Shown here: positions 7,205-10,899 of the stretch, in pieces | Numbering within the stretch: the first letter of the stretch is position 1 | Layout: each line of letters opens with the position of its first letter | Source of the DNA: Tectiglobus sp051009975 | GTDB lineage: Bacteria > Pseudomonadota > Alphaproteobacteria > Rhizobiales > Hyphomicrobiaceae | Direction: 5' to 3' | NCBI GenBank assembly: GCA_051009975.1 | Contig: JBPCWA010000475.1 | Span: 1 to 10,899 of the forward strand | DNA length: 10,899 nt | The notes under the pieces: model-generated | The model's input: the letters and a program-made list of their open reading frames with translations, nothing else | What the model was told of the DNA's origin: nothing | Databases searched by the model: none | Program-made: the position numbers and the translations under genes

Positions 7205-7222
7205 GTTCAATGAGTTCAATGA
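7196..7222. repeat. Triple 9-bp tandem repeat across the epimerase stop codon
   Basis: GTTCAATGA occurs three times in a row at 7196-7204, 7205-7213 and 7214-7222. The first copy contains the gene's last two sense codons and its TGA stop. Because the unit is nine bases long, each further copy supplies another in-frame TGA. Confidence 0.9.
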
Positions 7223-7248
7223 CGCAGTTTCCAAGATCTCCAAAGTGG

Positions 7249-8079
7249 TCAACTGCCCACAACAAGAGGTGCAACATGTCGCGTCAAAGCAGCAACCACG
7301 CTCTGCGCAACAACTTTGCCCGTTTTGGGATTCTCCTCTGATGGCACATTCCAAATAGTCATGGTGGCTTCGCCAGCATCAGACTCTATCGTAACGGATT
7401 GAACGTTGCGATCGATTGTCGGATCGGCCCAAACTTCGACCTCGGTCCGGTCTGGCCCCACGCCGGCCAGGGCCAAAGCCGCTGCAACATTGACATTTGC
7501 TGGAAACCCTCTCGCTGCCTCGCGGGCATTGCCAGAGAAGACAAGTAGTGGCTCGCTGATCCCTTCCAACGATATCTTGTTATCAATCAAATGGGGTGCA
7601 CCGAGCAAACCTCGCGGGGGCTTGCGCGTCTGCAGTGCAACGCGATGCAGTGTGCCAACGCCCATCGCTCGAACCGTATCAAGTCCCAAGATTGCACCCG
7701 TTGGCACGATAATTTGGGCTCCCGTTTCAGCAGCTCTGTCGACCAGACCCATGTTGTCAAGAAGAGCTGCCACAGACAACGGTAGTAGCGTTGCCCCTGC
7801 TTCGATGACCGGCTCTGCGACCCTTCGAAAAACGTCCGCGGGTGTGCAGTCGACTACAAGGTCGGCCACTGTGGCTAGATCTTCGATAGTAACAACGGCT
7901 GGTTGGGGCACCAGAAGCGAGCAGAATTCCCTGGCCGTCGCCTTGTCGCGTGAGGCAACTGCTGTGAGTTTAAGCGGACCGGCCGCTCCAGCCGAGACGA
8001 ATTGAGCGACGCGCTTCCCAATCACGCCCAAACCAGCCACACCCACTCGCCGCCCAGCGAAGAGATCAGTTGTCATCAT
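7249..8079 (-). CDS. Aspartate dehydrogenase-like NAD(P)-binding protein (DUF108 family)
   Basis: Known members oxidise L-aspartate to iminoaspartate, or run the reverse amination (EC 1.4.1.21). From the ATG at 8079 the product is 276 residues. An N-terminal Rossmann fold starts with VGVAGLGVIGKRVAQF (12-27), giving the GxGxxG loop. VVDCTP is at 75-80. The catalytic/DUF108 domain contains PTGAILGLDTVRA (126-138), FPANVNVAAALALAG (192-206), VEVWADP (214-220) and NPKTGKVVAQSVVAAL (250-265). The start is chosen by GAGGGA five bases upstream; ATG 8103 and 8076 are alternatives. The ADP-x4-N-x-H motif that carries the expected catalytic His reads here as ADPTIDRNVQ, with Gln227 instead. Altered chemistry or substrate is therefore likely, and I withhold the symbol nadX. 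It is divergent from the hydrolase operon and may share its control region. Confidence 0.85.
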   Translation of the reverse strand: MMTTDLFAGRRVGVAGLGVIGKRVAQFVSAGAAGPLKLTAVASRDKATAREFCSLLVPQPAVVTIEDLATVADLVVDCTPADVFRRVAEPVIEAGATLLPLSVAALLDNMGLVDRAAETGAQIIVPTGAILGLDTVRAMGVGTLHRVALQTRKPPRGLLGAPHLIDNKISLEGISEPLLVFSGNAREAARGFPANVNVAAALALAGVGPDRTEVEVWADPTIDRNVQSVTIESDAGEATMTIWNVPSEENPKTGKVVAQSVVAALTRHVAPLVVGS

Positions 8080-8190
8080 ATCATTCCCTCGGTCAATATG
8101 CACCTTTCAGACCGTGCCACCGCCAAGCATGAAGGACAAGGCAACCGAGCTTCCGTCGGGCTACGAGGTGTGCGAAAGTCTGACTGACAC

Positions 8191-8211
8191 CGGTACTGGA
8201 CTCCAGTTCCG
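8191..8211. promoter_or_regulatory. 21-bp imperfect palindrome, candidate operator
   Basis: The arms ACTGGA (8195-8200) and TCCAGT (8202-8207) flank a central C at 8201. After one T/T mismatch the symmetry continues with CGG (8191-8193) and CCG (8209-8211), so nine of ten positions pair. It lies in the 192-bp region between two divergent genes, where one bound dimer could control both. No regulator gene is in the window, so the binding protein is unknown. Confidence 0.45.
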
Positions 8212-8271
8212 TTAATCATGACAATCGGCCAGCGTTCTAGCGCCGGCAAGGCGACTGAAGGTAAGATTCGC

Positions 8272-9867
8272 ATGAGAAACCTGGAAATGCCCGGACGTTC
8301 GCCGGTGCACGCTCCAACTGCCATGGCTGCCACTTCACACCCTCTAGCAACAGAAACTGCGATCCGTATATTGCGCTCAGGAGGCAACGCTTTGGACGCG
8401 GCAATTGGCGCATGCGCTGTCCAGTGTGTTGTCGAGCCCGAATCAACGGGCATCGGAGGCGATGCCTTCTGTATATATGCGCCAGAAGGAAGTGACGAAC
8501 TCGTAGCATTCAACGGATCAGGGCGAGCCCCAGCCGCTGCTACACCGCAATGGTATGCGAAGAACGCCATCGAAAAGATTGAGCGCCAAACTCCCCATGC
8601 AGTCACAGTACCTGGAGCTGTCGACGCGTGGGAGCAGCTGTTAAACGACTACGGATCGCGGACACTAGGCGAACTTTTGCAGCCAGCGATAGCTTATGCC
8701 AAAGATGGATATCCAGTGTCTTCCCGTGTGAGCGTCGATTTCGCTAGTCAGCGGGCCTTGCTGGCAAATGACCCCGCGGCCGCGGAAATTTTCCTGTTCA
8801 ACGGAAAAACGCCCAGTGTCGGAACGATGCATCGTCAACCAGCACTTGCATCGACGCTGATGAAAATAGCTGAGACGGGACGAGATGCATTCTACACAGG
8901 CGAAGTCGCTGATGACATCGTATCGTTCCTTCAAAGTAAGGGGGGCTTGCATACCATGGATGACTTCGCTGCGGCCCGAGGTGAGTATGTTGATCCGATC
9001 TCCACCAACTTTCGCGGCGTCGACGTCTATCAATGTCCGCCCAACGGGCAAGGCGTGATTGCGTTGCTGTTGCTCAACGTGATGCGCGGAATTGGCACGT
9101 TCGGCGACAATCCGATATCAATTGAACGCATCCATGCGGAGATCGAGGCAGGTCGCTTGGCGTACAAAGATCGAAATTTGTATGTCGCTGATCCCTCGCA
9201 AGCTCATATTCCCGTTGAGTGGTTGCTTGCAGACGATCATGCGGATGAAATACGCAATGCAATAAATCCCGATTTTGCCCTCAATCCTTTGCCCGAATTT
9301 ACGGCTCCACAACACGACAGCACGGTTTATATCACCGTCGTAGATAAGGATCGAAATTGCTGCAGCTTCATCAATACCCTGTTTGCGAATTTTGGCAGCG
9401 TTCAAATGGCACCAAAATCCGGTGTGTTTTTGCAGAACCGCGGACAGGGCTTTGTCCTCGATCCCGACCATCCGAATTGTATCGGACCCGGAAAACGTCC
9501 ATTGCATACGATCATACCAGGCATGGGTGTCCATGAAGGTCGTGCCGTGATGCCCTTTGGCGTAATGGGCGGGCAATACCAGGCCTTTGGTCACATGCAG
9601 TTTATGACTAGACTCTTCGATTTTGGATTGGATATCCAACAAGCCCAAGATCATCCGCGCTTCTTTCCGAACCCTTACACAGGAGAAGTCGAGGTCGAGA
9701 GTACAGTTCCTGAGGAAATCGTCGACGCACTGCGGAAAAAGGGTCACAAGATTGTGGCACCTGCGAAACCTATAGGTGGAAGTCAGGCGATATGGGTCGA
9801 TTGGGAGCAAAATGTACTGACAGGTGGGTCTGATCCGCGCAAAGACGGCTGCGCCATGGGTTACTGA
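8272..9867 (+). CDS. Gamma-glutamyltransferase superfamily Ntn-hydrolase
   Basis: These enzymes are made as a precursor that cuts itself before a Thr, which then becomes the N-terminal nucleophile for amide hydrolysis or gamma-glutamyl transfer. From the ATG at 8272 the product is 531 residues. GAAGG at 8257-8261 supports this start over ATG 8218, which has no ribosome site. Seen: PVHAPTAMAATSHPLA (11-26), GGNALDAAIGACAVQCVVEP (37-56), STGIGGDAF (58-66), the presumed nucleophile Thr351 in HDSTVYITVVD, GKRPLHTIIPG (407-417), GVMGGQYQAFGH (430-441) and the C-terminal DPRKDGCAMGY. There is no signal peptide, unlike periplasmic E. coli Ggt. In place of the REXAP motif, whose Arg holds the gamma-glutamyl carboxylate, it has SGRAP (83-87). 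This is a divergent subgroup, so true glutathione activity is doubtful. It is probably co-transcribed with the dehydrogenase 15 bp downstream. Confidence 0.88.
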   Translation: MRNLEMPGRSPVHAPTAMAATSHPLATETAIRILRSGGNALDAAIGACAVQCVVEPESTGIGGDAFCIYAPEGSDELVAFNGSGRAPAAATPQWYAKNAIEKIERQTPHAVTVPGAVDAWEQLLNDYGSRTLGELLQPAIAYAKDGYPVSSRVSVDFASQRALLANDPAAAEIFLFNGKTPSVGTMHRQPALASTLMKIAETGRDAFYTGEVADDIVSFLQSKGGLHTMDDFAAARGEYVDPISTNFRGVDVYQCPPNGQGVIALLLLNVMRGIGTFGDNPISIERIHAEIEAGRLAYKDRNLYVADPSQAHIPVEWLLADDHADEIRNAINPDFALNPLPEFTAPQHDSTVYITVVDKDRNCCSFINTLFANFGSVQMAPKSGVFLQNRGQGFVLDPDHPNCIGPGKRPLHTIIPGMGVHEGRAVMPFGVMGGQYQAFGHMQFMTRLFDFGLDIQQAQDHPRFFPNPYTGEVEVESTVPEEIVDALRKKGHKIVAPAKPIGGSQAIWVDWEQNVLTGGSDPRKDGCAMGY

Positions 9868-9882
9868 GCGGGGCAATCAGTC

Positions 9883-10782
9883 ATGATCAAAATCAGCAAA
9901 CTTGGTTTTATTGGCCTCGGCGTGATGGGCGGACGCATGTGTCGTAATCTCACGCACAGATCGGGGCTGTCAGTCATCGCTTACGACATTGATCCCAGCA
10001 AGCAACGGGCCTTGTCCGACATCGGTGTCGAAACGGCCAGATCAATCGCAGACGTCACAGCCCAAGCAGAACTCATCTTCATTTGCCTTCCCGGTGAACC
10101 TCAAGTTCGCGAGGTCGCATTTGCGCCGGATGGCCTGGTTTCAAGGGCGCGCCATGGTCAAACAATTGTCGACATGACCACCGCGACGGTCGAGATCAAC
10201 CGCGAAGTGGCTGCAGCCCTGGACAAGAAAGGGGCAGATTTTGCTGATGCACCAGTCGCTCGCGGGGTATCTGCGGCAGAGGATGGAACGCTGGCGATCA
10301 CGGTAGGCGCGGCTAAAGAAGTTTTTCAGCGCATAGAGCCATATCTTGCGTTCATGGGTTCCCAAATCTCCCATTGCGGTGGAATCGGAAACGGGCAGAT
10401 CATGAAATTGATGAACAATATGATTATTTTCCAAACAGTGACCGCATTGGCCGAGGCCATGGCCATCGCTACACGCGCCGGGGTCGATCGTTCTGAGGTT
10501 TTTGAGATCTTATCGAAGGGTTCCGCAGATAGTTTTGTCATGCGAAAACACGGGCAACACATGGCCACCAGACACTATCCTGATGACCAATTTCCGGCGA
10601 TCTATTCTCTGAAAGATATTCGCTATGCGCTATCTCTGGCCAAGACCGTTGGCGTCGACGCGCAAAGTGCAAAACTAGCCGAACAACGCCTATTGGAAGC
10701 CATAGAACGCGGTTATGGCCATCTATACAGCCCCGTCATTTACGAACTCTTCGAGAACGGTGACAAGACTGTAGGTTCGTGA
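9883..10782 (+). CDS. NAD(P)-dependent beta-hydroxyacid dehydrogenase (3-hydroxyisobutyrate dehydrogenase family)
   Basis: This family oxidises beta-hydroxyacids or reduces the matching semialdehydes; members include 3-hydroxyisobutyrate, tartronate-semialdehyde and threonate enzymes. The product is 299 residues, full length. The Rossmann motif GFIGLGVMGGRM is at 8-19. The acidic AYDIDP (33-38) after the second strand points to NAD rather than NADP. The substrate-binding segment starts DAPVARGVSAAEDGTL (122-137). The catalytic Lys175 is in GNGQIMKLMNNM (169-180). The second domain is all-helical, with SLKDI at 242-246. The usual DAPVSGG is DAPVARG here, so the substrate is probably not 3-hydroxyisobutyrate. 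It starts 15 bp after the GGT-like gene, in the same operon, and may act on a product of that hydrolase. Confidence 0.9.
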   Translation: MIKISKLGFIGLGVMGGRMCRNLTHRSGLSVIAYDIDPSKQRALSDIGVETARSIADVTAQAELIFICLPGEPQVREVAFAPDGLVSRARHGQTIVDMTTATVEINREVAAALDKKGADFADAPVARGVSAAEDGTLAITVGAAKEVFQRIEPYLAFMGSQISHCGGIGNGQIMKLMNNMIIFQTVTALAEAMAIATRAGVDRSEVFEILSKGSADSFVMRKHGQHMATRHYPDDQFPAIYSLKDIRYALSLAKTVGVDAQSAKLAEQRLLEAIERGYGHLYSPVIYELFENGDKTVGS

Positions 10783-10899
10783 ATGAATGAAGCCATCCTA
10801 CAGCAATCCACGAGCGTCGATGTTGATCCACTGTCCCCTCGCACTGCGGTCACCGACAACTTGACTACCATTACAAGGTGCAAGTGATTGAACTAAGAC
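10783..10899 (+). other. Operon continuation at the window edge, unresolved
   Basis: The dehydrogenase stop (10780-10782) directly touches an ATG at 10783 that opens a 34-codon frame, MNEAILQQ... ending ...TTITRCK with TGA at 10885-10887. That TGA overlaps a GTG at 10884 (GTGA), preceded by AAGG at 10875-10878 at five bases, which opens a second frame reading VIELR to the edge. The second frame could be the start of a real gene. Many ABC ATPases and enolase-superfamily proteins begin in a similar way, but five residues prove nothing. The 34-codon frame may be a leader, a tiny coupled gene, or a gene start broken by a frameshift. Confidence 0.25.

Noticed and set aside
7406..8005. 199-codon plus-strand frame opposite the AspDH-like gene
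   Set aside because: It is the antisense shadow of a gene with clear family motifs; its Ser/Ala/Thr-rich composition is typical of such shadows.
9118..9876. 252-codon minus-strand frame opposite the GGT-like gene
   Set aside because: It lies entirely antisense to a well-supported gene and shows no motif of its own.

Overview
The window looks like chromosomal DNA from an alphaproteobacterium, probably of the Rhizobiales (Hyphomicrobiales). The main reason is the contiguous hisS-hisZ-hisG block, in which a short-form ATP phosphoribosyltransferase (HisG) is paired with a regulatory HisZ beside the histidyl-tRNA synthetase it resembles. The flavour of the aspartate-dehydrogenase-like and gamma-glutamyltransferase-like proteins also fits. 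I do not name a genus. No rRNA, tRNA, CRISPR array, transposase or phage gene is visible.

Layout. (a) 2-2386, plus strand: the 3' end of hisS, then hisZ and hisG, tightly packed (hisZ/hisG overlap by ATGA). This is a translation and histidine-biosynthesis operon. (b) 2495-4366, minus strand: complete recQ, convergent with hisG. (c) 4367-6139: a sparse, accessory-looking stretch with two long gaps. It holds a small exported four-cysteine protein (4837-5118), a probable 46-residue membrane peptide (5249-5389, TTG start) and an orphan 114-residue protein on the minus strand (5795-6139). (d) 6272-7204, plus strand: a galactose-mutarotase-type aldose 1-epimerase. An exact 18-bp tandem duplication lies upstream and a triple 9-bp repeat spans its stop codon. 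(e) 7249-10782: a probable catabolic unit. An aspartate-dehydrogenase-like gene on the minus strand is divergent from an Ntn-hydrolase of the gamma-glutamyltransferase superfamily, followed 15 bp later by a 3-hydroxyisobutyrate-dehydrogenase-family gene. The divergent promoter region contains a 21-bp imperfect palindrome that is a good operator candidate. (f) 10783-10899: the operon may continue, but the window ends before the next gene can be identified.

How the genes may work together: hisG and hisZ make the hetero-oligomeric first enzyme of histidine synthesis and hisS charges tRNA-His. RecQ is an independent repair helicase. The 7249-10782 unit contains an amide or peptide hydrolase and two NAD(P)-dependent dehydrogenases. 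That suggests breakdown of a small nitrogenous metabolite, but the substrate cannot be read from the sequence. Two of these enzymes depart from family consensus at positions expected to matter: Gln at the presumed catalytic His of the AspDH-like protein, and loss of the Arg of the REXAP motif in the GGT-like protein. Their database names are therefore probably inaccurate. I see no clearly novel large system; the best leads are this divergent unit and the small exported protein.
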